Assembly: GCA_011048615.1 (NCBI GenBank)
Contig: DSDT01000374.1
Coordinates: forward strand, 1-33,102
DNA length: 33,102 nucleotides
Direction: 5' to 3'
Source of the DNA: Chloroflexota bacterium
GTDB lineage: Bacteria > Chloroflexota > Anaerolineae > B4-G1
Translations under genes and position numbers: made by a program
The notes under the pieces: generated by a model
Told to the model about the DNA's origin: nothing
Database searches by the model: none
Seen by the model: only the letters and a program-made list of their open reading frames with translations
Shown here: in pieces, positions 16,457 to 24,348 of the stretch
How positions within the stretch are numbered: the first letter of the stretch is position 1
Layout of the letters: each line of letters starts with the position of its first letter

Positions 16457-17971
16457 ATGACAAACCCATTAAAAATCTGTGATCTGATGCTGCGCGATGG
16501 CCATCAATCGCTGCTGGCGACCCGTATGCGCACCGACGACATGCTGCCCATCGCGGAAAAAATAGACCAGGTGGGCTTTTGGGCCGTCGAGATGTGGGGC
16601 GGCGCGACCTTTGATTCCGCCATGCGCTTCCTGGATGAGAACCCCTGGGACCGGGTGCGCCGACTCAAGGCTGTGATGCCCAACACCCCCTTCCTGATGC
16701 TGCTGCGGGGGCAGAACGTCGTCGGCTACAAACACTATCCCGACGACGTGCTGGAGCGGTTCGTCGTCCACGCCCACACCAACGGCATTGACGTGTTCCG
16801 CATCTTTGACGCCCTCAATGACGTGCGCAATATGCGGCGGGCGATGGAGGTCGTCAAGCGGGAGGGGGGCCACGTCCAGGCGGCCATTTCGTACACCCTC
16901 GGGCCGCCCTACAGCGTCGACTATTTCGTGGACCTCTCGCGTCGCCTGGCGGACATAGGCGCCGACACCATCTGCATCAAGGATATGGCCGGGCTGATCA
17001 CCCCCTACGTGGCCTACGAACTGGTCGGGCAGCTCAAGGCTACGCTTGACCTACCGATCCTGCTCCACTCCCATGCCACCAGCGGCATGTCCACCACTGC
17101 GCTCATCAAAGCGGTCGAGGCCGGAGTGGACATTGTGGATACGACCATCTCCTCCCTCTCCCTGACTACCTCCCACTCGCCGACGGAATCGGTCGTGGCG
17201 GCGCTGAAGGGCACAGAGCGGGATACGGGATTCGACCTCGGTCTGCTGGCCGAGATCGCGAGCTATTTTGGCCAGGTGCGTCGCAAGTACGCCCGCTTCG
17301 AGAGCGGCATGTTCGGCGTGGACGTGCGGGTGCTCCAGTACCAGATCCCCGGCGGGATGCTCTCCAACCTGGTCTCTCAACTGCGGGGACAGAGTGCCGA
17401 GGACAAGTACGAGGAGGTGCTGGCCGAAGTGCCCCGTGTGCGGGCCGAGTTGGGGTATCCGCCGCTGGTGACTCCCTCCAGCCAGATCGTCGGCACCCAG
17501 GCCACGTTGAACGTGGTGCTGGGTGAGCGGTACAAGATCATCCCGGAGGAGGTGCGGCAGTACGTGCGGGGCTACTATGGTCGTCCGCCGGCGCCGATCG
17601 ATCCCGAGATTCAGCGCCTCGTCATCGGCGATGAGCAGCCGATTGACTGCCGGCCCGCCGACCTGCTCCCGCCCGGCATGGAGCAGGCGCGGCAAGAGAT
17701 CGGCGACCTGGCCCGAAACGAGGAGGACGTGATCTCTTACGCCCTGTTCCCCCAGGTGGCCCGTCCGTTTCTGGAGCGGCGCGCTCAGGGCGGCACCGGC
17801 AAGGAACCGATAGCGGCCGCCGTCGCCGGGCTGTTGCTCAAGCGCATCGAGGCCCAGGCCGGTGCGGCCCCTCAACCCGCCGGGCCAGCCGTCTCACCGT
17901 GGAAGGTCGCCGGCCGGCCCGGAGCCGTCCGCTGGACCGGGCTGATTGACGGTGCGGGAGGATTGCGATGA
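16457..17971 (+). CDS. Pyruvate/oxaloacetate carboxyltransferase (OadA / PycB / 5S type)
   Basis: A 504-residue TIM-barrel carboxyltransferase that shuttles CO2 between biotin and pyruvate/oxaloacetate. Seen: LRDGHQSLLATR (metal ligand D14), EMWGGATFDSAMRFL, FRIFDALND, the carbamylated lysine K175 in CIKDMAG, metal histidines H204 and H206 in LLHSHATSG, and the conserved helical end with QIVGTQATLNV and VRGYYGRPPAP. The biotinyl domain found at the end of full-length OadA is absent and is encoded by the next gene, overlapping ATGA. The last 50 or so residues are Ala/Pro/Gly-rich, a flexible tail. RBS GGAGGA precedes ATG 16457. With the PccB-like subunit it fits the 5S subunit of a transcarboxylase; a pyruvate carboxylase B subunit is the alternative if a biotin carboxylase is encoded elsewhere. 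Confidence 0.9.
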   Translation: MTNPLKICDLMLRDGHQSLLATRMRTDDMLPIAEKIDQVGFWAVEMWGGATFDSAMRFLDENPWDRVRRLKAVMPNTPFLMLLRGQNVVGYKHYPDDVLERFVVHAHTNGIDVFRIFDALNDVRNMRRAMEVVKREGGHVQAAISYTLGPPYSVDYFVDLSRRLADIGADTICIKDMAGLITPYVAYELVGQLKATLDLPILLHSHATSGMSTTALIKAVEAGVDIVDTTISSLSLTTSHSPTESVVAALKGTERDTGFDLGLLAEIASYFGQVRRKYARFESGMFGVDVRVLQYQIPGGMLSNLVSQLRGQSAEDKYEEVLAEVPRVRAELGYPPLVTPSSQIVGTQATLNVVLGERYKIIPEEVRQYVRGYYGRPPAPIDPEIQRLVIGDEQPIDCRPADLLPPGMEQARQEIGDLARNEEDVISYALFPQVARPFLERRAQGGTGKEPIAAAVAGLLLKRIEAQAGAAPQPAGPAVSPWKVAGRPGAVRWTGLIDGAGGLR

Positions 17972-18453
17972 GTCGAGAATTTACGCTGACGTTGGATAAC
18001 TTCGCATACCCCATCGTGGCCGAGGGTGAGACGATCACCGTCAACGGCCGGCCGTTCGCCGTCGAGGTGACCGACGATGGCCAGGTGCTGGTGGACGGCA
18101 TCGCCTACGACATCACATTGGAGAGGGAGACGGCCGTTGTAGGCGGCGAATCCTACCCGGTGCAGGTGACCGGCCTGACGCTGACCGCTGCCGCCCCCCT
18201 GCCAGCCGTCGCCCTCGCCGCTCCGGTGGTCGAGGCCGGAGCCGGCGCGGTGCTGGCGATCATGCCCGGCAAGATCATCCGCGTCATGGTCGAGGTGGGG
18301 CAGACGGTCGAGGAAGGGAAGCCGGTCTGCGTGCTGGAAGCGATGAAGATGGAGAACGAGCTCAACGCCCGCCAGGGAGGAACCGTCAAGGCGGTGCACG
18401 TCCAGCCGGGGGACGACGTTGAGAAGGATCAGGTGTTGGTAGAGATCGAGTGA
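17968..18453 (+). CDS. Biotin carboxyl carrier protein
   Basis: A 161-residue biotin carrier. The C-terminal biotinyl domain is complete, with the biotinylated lysine K127 in LEAMKMENEL and the swinging-arm fold (MPGKIIRVMVEVGQTVEEGKPV, VQPGDDVEKDQVLVEIE). The N-terminal 75 residues are short beta strands (VNGRPFAVEV, VDGIAYDITL, GGESYPVQVTG), as in carriers linked to PccB/OadA-type enzymes. An Ala/Pro/Val linker joins the two. ATG 17968 overlaps the upstream TGA and has GGGAGGA. It would carry carboxybiotin between the two carboxyltransferases of this operon (1.3S-like), or accept CO2 from an unlinked biotin carboxylase. Confidence 0.93.
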   Translation: MSREFTLTLDNFAYPIVAEGETITVNGRPFAVEVTDDGQVLVDGIAYDITLERETAVVGGESYPVQVTGLTLTAAAPLPAVALAAPVVEAGAGAVLAIMPGKIIRVMVEVGQTVEEGKPVCVLEAMKMENELNARQGGTVKAVHVQPGDDVEKDQVLVEIE

Positions 18454-18459
18454 GAGGCT

Positions 18460-18630
18460 GTGCGCTCTGGGGAGGTAGGGGGTGGAATCTCGCTGCTTTC
18501 CTACCAGATCACCTCCACCCTGGAAGAGGCCACAGAGATGGGCCTGGATACCTTATACGTGGCCTATCGAGAACCCGGTTCACAGGGCCGTCTTGAGGCC
18601 GCCGGCTCGCTGGGCGACTGTTATCCCTAG
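18460..18630 (+). other. Short orphan ORF or gene remnant
   Basis: An open frame of 56 codons from GTG 18460 to TAG 18628 in the 200-base gap before the ABC transporter genes. It reads in part SYQITSTLEEATEMGLDTL then YVAYREPG, and its amino-acid content looks protein-like. No good ribosome site or known domain is seen. It could be a small protein, a decayed fragment or chance. Confidence 0.25.
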
Positions 18631-18654
18631 CTACGAGTGGTGTGAGGAGGAACT

Positions 18655-20220
18655 GTGACAAAGCTGAAGAGAGTGGTACGTGTATGGATGCTGGTACCGA
18701 TGGTCGCTGTGGTGTTCGTGGCTTGCCGCCCCAAAGTGACAACCCCGCCGGGCGATACTCTCCCCGCCGAGACGTCATCTCCCCGACCATCAGGCACGCT
18801 GACGGTGGGTCTTTCTGCCGATGCCGAGAGTATGGACCCCTTCTACGTCAACCAAGCCGCCGGCTGGTCGGTCGTGCACGCGCTGTTCGATCACCTGATT
18901 GACCGGGATTTCGAGAGCAACCTGGTGCCGGGTCTGGCAGAGTCCTGGAAGGTAGTAGGCGAGCGGACGCTGGAATTTAGCTTGCGTCAAGGGGTGATCT
19001 TTCATAACGGCGAACCCTTCGACGCCGAGGCGGTCAAGTTCTCGGTGGAGCGCATGCTGGTGGCGGAGGATGCTCCCAACCGTAGCAAGTTTACGTCTAT
19101 TGACGGGGTAGAGATCGTGGACAGGTACACGGTCCGGCTGCTGCTCAACCAGCCAGACGGGACGCTCTTTGACAGCCTGACCAGCCGCCTGGCTATTCTG
19201 CCGCCCCAATATTTTGCCGAGGTGGGGGCAGAGGGATTCGCCCGCGCCCCGGTGGGCAGCGGGCCCTTCCAGTTCGTGGAGTGGGTGCCGGACGATCACG
19301 TCACGCTGGCGGCCAACGAGGCGTATTGGGAGGGGAGCTACAAGGGACAGCCCCAGGTGGAGCGGGTGATCTTGCGCCCCATTCCCGAGGCCGCCACGCG
19401 CCTGGCAGAATTGCAGACGGGTGGCATTGACATTATGCAGGACCTGTCCACAGACCAGATAGCGACGGTGGAATCGGCTGGCCTCAAGGTCGTGGCCGAC
19501 GAGACCTACCAACTGGCCTACGTCCTGTTCGTCACCGAGGACGAGTCACTGCCGACCCACGACGTGCGGGTGCGGCGGGCCCTCAATTATGCCGTGGACG
19601 TGGATGCCATCATCGAGAATCTGCTGGGCGGGTATGGCTCCCGCATCGCCAGCCCAATTGGACCGGGCTACCTGGGCTATAACCCGGACGTGACCCCCTA
19701 CCCCTACGATCCAGAGCGGGCGGTGGCCTTGCTGGCTGAGGCCGGGTACCCCACTGGATTCGCGACGGTGATGGATATCAGCACCACCGATCGGACCGAC
19801 ACGGCCGAGGCGGTGGCCGGCCAGTTGGCCCAGGTGGGGGTAGACGTCACCATCCGCTCCTTCGATATCGGCCAGTTCAACCAGAATTGGATGGAGAGGA
19901 CGCAGAGTCCGTTTTGGCGGGCGCGGTGGGGGAACACGCCCGATCCCCAGAGCATTGGACTGTTCGCCTCTTGTACCGGCTGGATCAGCCGGTACTGCAA
20001 CCAGGAGGTGACGGCGCTGCTCGAAGCGGCGCAAGCGACGATGGACCAGGAGGAGCGGGCAGCGTTGTATAGTGAGGCCAGCCAACTGATGCACGACGAT
20101 CCGCTGGGAATCTATCTCTGGACCTCGACCCAGATTTACGGGTTGGGATCGGGGGTCCAGGGATTCCGATCATCCCCCCTGCTGGCGCTGATCGTGTCCG
20201 GTGTCGCGGTTTCCCGGTAG
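18655..20220 (+). CDS. ABC transporter substrate-binding lipoprotein (family 5)
   Basis: A 521-residue peptide/nickel-type solute-binding protein. The signal peptide ends in a lipobox-like VFVAC with lipidated C24, so it is anchored outside the cell. Family 5 motifs: LTVGLSADAESMDPFYVN, LVPGLAESWKV, FSLRQGVIFHNGEPFDAEAVKFSVERM, PVGSGPFQFVEW, VRRALNYAVDVDAII, YDPERAVALLAEAGYP and a final LWTSTQIYGLG. Ligands of the family include oligopeptides, nickel and sugars; the sequence does not settle this. GTG 18655 follows GAGGAGG. The two permease genes follow 3 bases after the stop. Confidence 0.92.
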   Translation: MTKLKRVVRVWMLVPMVAVVFVACRPKVTTPPGDTLPAETSSPRPSGTLTVGLSADAESMDPFYVNQAAGWSVVHALFDHLIDRDFESNLVPGLAESWKVVGERTLEFSLRQGVIFHNGEPFDAEAVKFSVERMLVAEDAPNRSKFTSIDGVEIVDRYTVRLLLNQPDGTLFDSLTSRLAILPPQYFAEVGAEGFARAPVGSGPFQFVEWVPDDHVTLAANEAYWEGSYKGQPQVERVILRPIPEAATRLAELQTGGIDIMQDLSTDQIATVESAGLKVVADETYQLAYVLFVTEDESLPTHDVRVRRALNYAVDVDAIIENLLGGYGSRIASPIGPGYLGYNPDVTPYPYDPERAVALLAEAGYPTGFATVMDISTTDRTDTAEAVAGQLAQVGVDVTIRSFDIGQFNQNWMERTQSPFWRARWGNTPDPQSIGLFASCTGWISRYCNQEVTALLEAAQATMDQEERAALYSEASQLMHDDPLGIYLWTSTQIYGLGSGVQGFRSSPLLALIVSGVAVSR

Positions 20221-20223
20221 CTT

Positions 20224-21144
20224 ATGGCGCGATACATCCTCTACCGCATGGCCCATGGTCTGGTCGTCCTGGTGGGCGTCTCGGTGGTCGTCTTTCTGCT
20301 GATGCATCTGAGCGGGGATCCGGCAGCGGTGCTTCTGCCGCTGGATACGCCACCAGAGGACGTGGCGATTTTCCGGCGCGAGATGGGGCTGGATCGCCCG
20401 CTGCCGGTGCAGTACGCCCATTTTCTATCGCGGGCAGTGCGGGGGAATTTTGGGTACTCGTACCACTACCGGACTGACGCTCTCTTCATCGTCTTGCAGC
20501 GGCTGCCGGCGACGCTCAAGTTGGCCGGGGCGGCGCTCTTGTTCTCGCTGTTCTTTTCGCTGCCGGCTGGCTTTGTCGCCGCGACGTTGAAGGACACCTG
20601 GTGGGACCTGTTGATTCGCTCGTTCGTGCTCGTTGGGCAGGCGGTACCGGGTTTCTGGCTGGCTCTGGTACTGATCATGTTGCTGGCTGTCAGGTGGCAG
20701 TGGTTCCCGGTCTCTGGCTCCCAGGGCTGGCAAAGCCTGGTGTTGCCGGCCATCACCGCCGGCTCTTTCTCGATGGCGACAGTGACCTACATCCTCCGTT
20801 CCAGCCTGTTGGAGGTCATGGCGAAGGAGTATATCCTCACAGCTCACTCCAAGGGGGTAGGTCCGTGGGCGGTGCTGACGCGCCACGCGCTGAAAAACGC
20901 GGCCATCCCTGTGATGGCCGTGATCGGTGTGCAGATCGGGTGGCTGCTGGGTGGGTCGGTCGTTGCTGAGGTGATCTTTGCCTATCCGGGAATGGGTCGT
21001 CTGGCCGTGAATTCCATCGGCTACCGGGACTTGCCCGTTCTCCAGGCGTTCGTCGCGGTGATGGCGGTGCTGGTGGTACTGCTCAATCTCGGCCTGGATG
21101 TATTATACGCGTGGCTCGATCCCAGGATTCGGTTGTATGGTTGA
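20224..21144 (+). CDS. ABC transporter permease, DppB type
   Basis: A 306-residue inner-membrane permease with about six helices. Seen: RYILYRMAHGLVVLVGVSVVVF, the GLDRPLPVQYAHFL motif of DppB/OppB proteins, and the EAA loop EYILTAHSKGVGPWAVLTRHALKNAAIPV that contacts the ATPase. ATG 20224 lies 3 bases after the binding protein stop. It pairs with the DppC-type gene, which starts inside its last codons. Confidence 0.93.
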   Translation: MARYILYRMAHGLVVLVGVSVVVFLLMHLSGDPAAVLLPLDTPPEDVAIFRREMGLDRPLPVQYAHFLSRAVRGNFGYSYHYRTDALFIVLQRLPATLKLAGAALLFSLFFSLPAGFVAATLKDTWWDLLIRSFVLVGQAVPGFWLALVLIMLLAVRWQWFPVSGSQGWQSLVLPAITAGSFSMATVTYILRSSLLEVMAKEYILTAHSKGVGPWAVLTRHALKNAAIPVMAVIGVQIGWLLGGSVVAEVIFAYPGMGRLAVNSIGYRDLPVLQAFVAVMAVLVVLLNLGLDVLYAWLDPRIRLYG

Positions 21145-22021
21145 TGGGTTGACGGATGATCGGCTCCGGCGTATCCCGCGCCATCCGGCTGGTTGGACGG
21201 GGGTGGGGATGGTGATGCTGGTGGTGATGATGGCCGTGTTTGCTCCCTGGCTCAGTCCGCACGATCCACAGCGCCAGGACCTGACCCTGCGCCTCAAGCC
21301 GCCGGCGTGGATTGAGGGGGGGAGCGGAGCGCACCTGTTGGGCACCGACGGCCTGGGCCGTGACGTACTCAGCCGCGTCATTCACGGGTCGCGCATCTCT
21401 TTGCTTGTGAGCTTTTCGGCCGCCGGCCTCTCGGGGGTCATCGGCGTGTCGTTGGGATTGGTCGCCGGCTATTTTGGCGGAGCGGTGGATGGGCTGCTCT
21501 CACGGCTGGGGGACGTGCAGCAGGCGATTCCTGTTCTGGTGCTGGCCATCGCCGCGGTAGCGATGCTTGGCCCGGGGCTGCTCAATCTGCTGCTCGTGCT
21601 GTCCGTGACGACGTGGATCAACTATTTCCGCGTCGTACGGGGTCAAGTGCTGGCCGTGCGCGAAGAGTTGTACGTCTGGGCCGCCCGATCCCTGGGCTGC
21701 TCCAGTCTTAGAATCCTGTTTCGTCACATCCTGCCCAACGTCTCGGCCTCCATCATCGTCGTCGGCACGCTGCTGATCGCCAACATGATCATTTTCGAGG
21801 CTTCCCTCAGCTTTCTGGGGCTGGGGGGGGCGGTGGATATTCCGACCTGGGGGCGTATCGTCTCCGATGGCCGGGAGTACATCAGCACAGCCTGGTGGAT
21901 ATCGTTCTTTCCGGGGTTGGCGATCTCGTTCACCGTGATGGGGATCAATCTGTTGGGGGACTGGCTGCGCGAGATAGGGGACCCCAGGACGTCGGTCCAG
22001 CGGTTCGTCGTAGGACGATAG
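21137..22021 (+). CDS. ABC transporter permease, DppC type
   Basis: A 294-residue permease, partner of the DppB protein. Seen: HLLGTDGLGRDVLSRVIHGSRISL (the DppC/OppC signature), several helices, and the EAA loop ELYVWAARSLGCSSLRILFRHILPN. It ends with FLGLGGAVDIPTWGRIVSDGREYI. ATG 21137 overlaps the previous stop by 8 bases; an in-frame start at 21098 is less likely because it adds residues before the normal cytoplasmic N-terminus. No DppD/DppF ATPase genes follow; an aldolase gene comes instead. Confidence 0.92.
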   Translation: MVDGLTDDRLRRIPRHPAGWTGVGMVMLVVMMAVFAPWLSPHDPQRQDLTLRLKPPAWIEGGSGAHLLGTDGLGRDVLSRVIHGSRISLLVSFSAAGLSGVIGVSLGLVAGYFGGAVDGLLSRLGDVQQAIPVLVLAIAAVAMLGPGLLNLLLVLSVTTWINYFRVVRGQVLAVREELYVWAARSLGCSSLRILFRHILPNVSASIIVVGTLLIANMIIFEASLSFLGLGGAVDIPTWGRIVSDGREYISTAWWISFFPGLAISFTVMGINLLGDWLREIGDPRTSVQRFVVGR

Positions 22022-22040
22022 AATAAAAGGAGAAGGGGAT

Positions 22041-22841
22041 ATGGTCACGTCCAAGATGCGTCGCTGGCGGCGGATCTTTGGTGGGGATGATCGGACGGTC
22101 ATCGTGGCATTGGACCACGCGGCCGCCTTCGGCACGGTGGAGGGGCTGGAGAGGCCGGGCGATCTCCTCCGCCAGATTCGGATGGCGGGCGCGGACGCCA
22201 TCCTCACCACTCGCGGCATCTGTGCGCGATTTGCGGCCGAGATCGGGGACTTGGGCGTCATCCTGCGGGTGGATGGCGGTGTCTCGGCGCTGACCGCGGC
22301 CGATGGGCGCGGGCCGCTGCAGTTGATCCACGACGTGGACGACGCGCTGCGCCTCGGCGCCGACGGCGTGGGAGCGATGGGAATGCCCGGCGCGCGACAC
22401 GAGGCCGTGACGCTGCCGTACCTTTCGGAATTGGTCCGCCAGGGGGCGGCGTGGAACGTACCGGTGATGGCCGAGATGCTGCCGGGTGGGTTCGAAGATC
22501 CGTCCCTCTGGTGGACGCCGGAGAACGTGGCCCACGCCTGCCGCATCGGGGCCGAGTTGGGGGTTGATTTCATCAAGACGGTCTATACTGGCGAAGAGGC
22601 GAGTTTTCGCCGCGTCGTTGAACAGGTATACGTCCCTCTCGTCGTGCTGGGGGGTGGACGGTCGCAGCAGCCGCGCGAGTTGCTGGCAAACATCCACGGC
22701 GCGATGCAGGCCGGCGCCAAGGGAGTGGCGGTGGGGCGCAACATTTTCCGTCACCCGCATCCTGACCGGCTCACGGCGGCCGTGACAGCCATCGTCCACC
22801 GGGAGGCAACAGTGGATGACGCGTTAAAGCTTTTGAGCTAG
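22041..22841 (+). CDS. DhnA/LsrF-type class I aldolase
   Basis: A 266-residue TIM-barrel aldolase of the DeoC/FbaB/LsrF family. Seen: VIVALDHAAAFG near the N-terminus, the probable Schiff-base lysine K179 in VDFIKTVYTG, and the phosphate-binding end LVVLGGGRSQQP and GAKGVAVGRNIFRHPHP. Members cleave phosphorylated ketoses such as fructose-1,6-bisphosphate or phospho-AI-2. RBS AAAGGAGAAGGGG precedes ATG 22041, 19 bases after the permease. The coupling hints that the transporter imports a compound whose degradation ends in an aldol cleavage, possibly a sugar rather than a peptide. Confidence 0.88.
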   Translation: MVTSKMRRWRRIFGGDDRTVIVALDHAAAFGTVEGLERPGDLLRQIRMAGADAILTTRGICARFAAEIGDLGVILRVDGGVSALTAADGRGPLQLIHDVDDALRLGADGVGAMGMPGARHEAVTLPYLSELVRQGAAWNVPVMAEMLPGGFEDPSLWWTPENVAHACRIGAELGVDFIKTVYTGEEASFRRVVEQVYVPLVVLGGGRSQQPRELLANIHGAMQAGAKGVAVGRNIFRHPHPDRLTAAVTAIVHREATVDDALKLLS

Positions 22842-22908
22842 AGAGGCGGAAGTCAGGTGCTGCTGGAGCAAGCATAGCGGAATACAAACTACAAATAGAG
22901 ATTTGAAA

Positions 22909-23226
22909 ATGAATCGCGACTTTGTGGCACGATGTGGGGCTTATTGCGGAACCTGCAAGTGGAGAGAGAGAACCAACTGCTTGGGATGTCAATCGAGCAA
23001 AGGCGCCATGTTCTGGGGTGAATGTCTTGTCGCCAAGTGTTCCATTGAAAAGAAACTGGAGCACTGCGGTTTCTGCCCCTCTCTTCCCTGTGACGTGCTT
23101 CAAGAAGCATTTGATCACCCTGAGCATGGCGATAATGGTGAGAGATTGGCCAATTTGAGAGCTTGGGCAAGGGGGGAAGAGTCATACATCGAGTTAGGAA
23201 CGTTACCCGTACAGAATGATCACTAA
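22909..23226 (+). CDS. Cysteine-rich DUF3795 protein
   Basis: A 105-residue protein with the DUF3795 cysteine pattern: RCGAYCGTC near the N-terminus, then NCLGC, GECLVAKC, and EHCGFCPSLPCDVL. The spacing suggests zinc or an iron-sulfur centre; function is unknown. ATG 22909 has no clear Shine-Dalgarno. Base composition differs from its neighbours: 63 of 120 bases are G+C in 22921-23040, against 42 of 60 in a stretch of the next gene (24061-24120). This may reflect recent acquisition. It stands alone between the aldolase and the dehydrogenase genes. Confidence 0.8.
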   Translation: MNRDFVARCGAYCGTCKWRERTNCLGCQSSKGAMFWGECLVAKCSIEKKLEHCGFCPSLPCDVLQEAFDHPEHGDNGERLANLRAWARGEESYIELGTLPVQNDH

Positions 23227-23285
23227 ACTCGCGTTGCGGCGGCCTACCCTCCGATGCAAGCAACTGGGCTTTACCGTTGTCTGAA

Positions 23286-24326
23286 ATGAGAGATACGTAC
23301 AAGCGAGCAGTTTTTGTCGGGCCACGGCAGATTCGCTTCGACGAGCTGCCCATTCCTGTCCCGGGCCCGTATCAGGCGCTGGTGCGGGTGCGGGCCTGCG
23401 GGCTGTGCACCTGGGAGCAGCGCTCCTACACCGGGGTCGAGGCCTTCTATCCCCTGTCCAGTGGGCACGAGGTGGCGGGCGAATTGGTCGCGCTGGGCGA
23501 GCGGGTCTATACTGATACCCAGATCGGCGAGCGGGTGGTGGCCTCGATGTTGACCCGGTGCGGCTATTGCGAGTCGTGTCGGCGCGGGCTGGACAATCTG
23601 TGCGACAATGCCCGCCGACAGTATCAGGGCGAAGGCGTCGTCGGACCGGCCGGGTTGGCCGAGTACGTTCTCATCCAGGACTATCAGCTGTACCGGGCCC
23701 ATCACGAGGTGCCATTCGAGGAGCTCTGTCTCGCCGAGCCGTTGGCCTGTGTGATTCACAGCGTGCGCAAGGCCCGGGTGGAACTGACGGATACGGCTGT
23801 CGTGGTGGGGGCCGGCGTGATGGGACTCTTGCACCTGGCGCTCCTCAAGCGGGCCGGGGCGCGGGTGATCGTCAGTGAGCCTGACCCGAAGCGGGCCGAG
23901 TTCGCCCGTCAGATGGGGGCGGATGCCGTCATCGGTTCGGCCGATGACTTTTTCGCCGATCAGGTGCTGGAGCTGACCGATGGGCGTGGGGCCGACGTGA
24001 TTTTCTGTGCCGTGAGCGTTGGGATGGTGGTCAAGAGCAGCGTCGAAGCGGTGGCCAAGGGCGGCCGGGTGCACGTTTTCGCCAGTGTTCACCCGCGGGG
24101 TGTCGGGGTGTTGGTGGACCCCAACCTTTTTCATGGTCGGGAGATCACGCTCACTGGCACAAAGGGTCAGAACAAAGAGGACATGCGTCAGGCGGTGCAG
24201 TTGCTCTCCCATCGGGCGATTGATCTGGGTCCGCTCATCTCGCTGGTGCTGCCGCTCGAAAGGCTGGAGGAGGGCTTGCAGGCCGCGCTGCGCTCCGATA
24301 CGTACCGGGTGGTCATCACTCCGTAG
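23286..24326 (+). CDS. Zinc-dependent alcohol/polyol dehydrogenase (MDR family)
   Basis: A 346-residue medium-chain dehydrogenase. Catalytic zinc ligands: C38 in RACGLCTWE and H61/E62 in SSGHEVAGELV. Structural zinc cysteines follow the C-x2-C-x2-C-x7-C pattern in TRCGYCESCRRGLDNLC. The Rossmann motif is VVVGAGVMGLLH. The family oxidises alcohols or polyols with NAD(P), for example sorbitol, threonine or inositol derivatives. The start is uncertain: ATG 23286 is preferred over TTG 23277, neither with a good ribosome site. The kinase gene follows 22 bases later, and an MFS transporter after that, suggesting sugar or polyol use. Confidence 0.9.
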   Translation: MRDTYKRAVFVGPRQIRFDELPIPVPGPYQALVRVRACGLCTWEQRSYTGVEAFYPLSSGHEVAGELVALGERVYTDTQIGERVVASMLTRCGYCESCRRGLDNLCDNARRQYQGEGVVGPAGLAEYVLIQDYQLYRAHHEVPFEELCLAEPLACVIHSVRKARVELTDTAVVVGAGVMGLLHLALLKRAGARVIVSEPDPKRAEFARQMGADAVIGSADDFFADQVLELTDGRGADVIFCAVSVGMVVKSSVEAVAKGGRVHVFASVHPRGVGVLVDPNLFHGREITLTGTKGQNKEDMRQAVQLLSHRAIDLGPLISLVLPLERLEEGLQAALRSDTYRVVITP

Positions 24327-24348
24327 GGTAGAAGGATAGGAGGAGACG

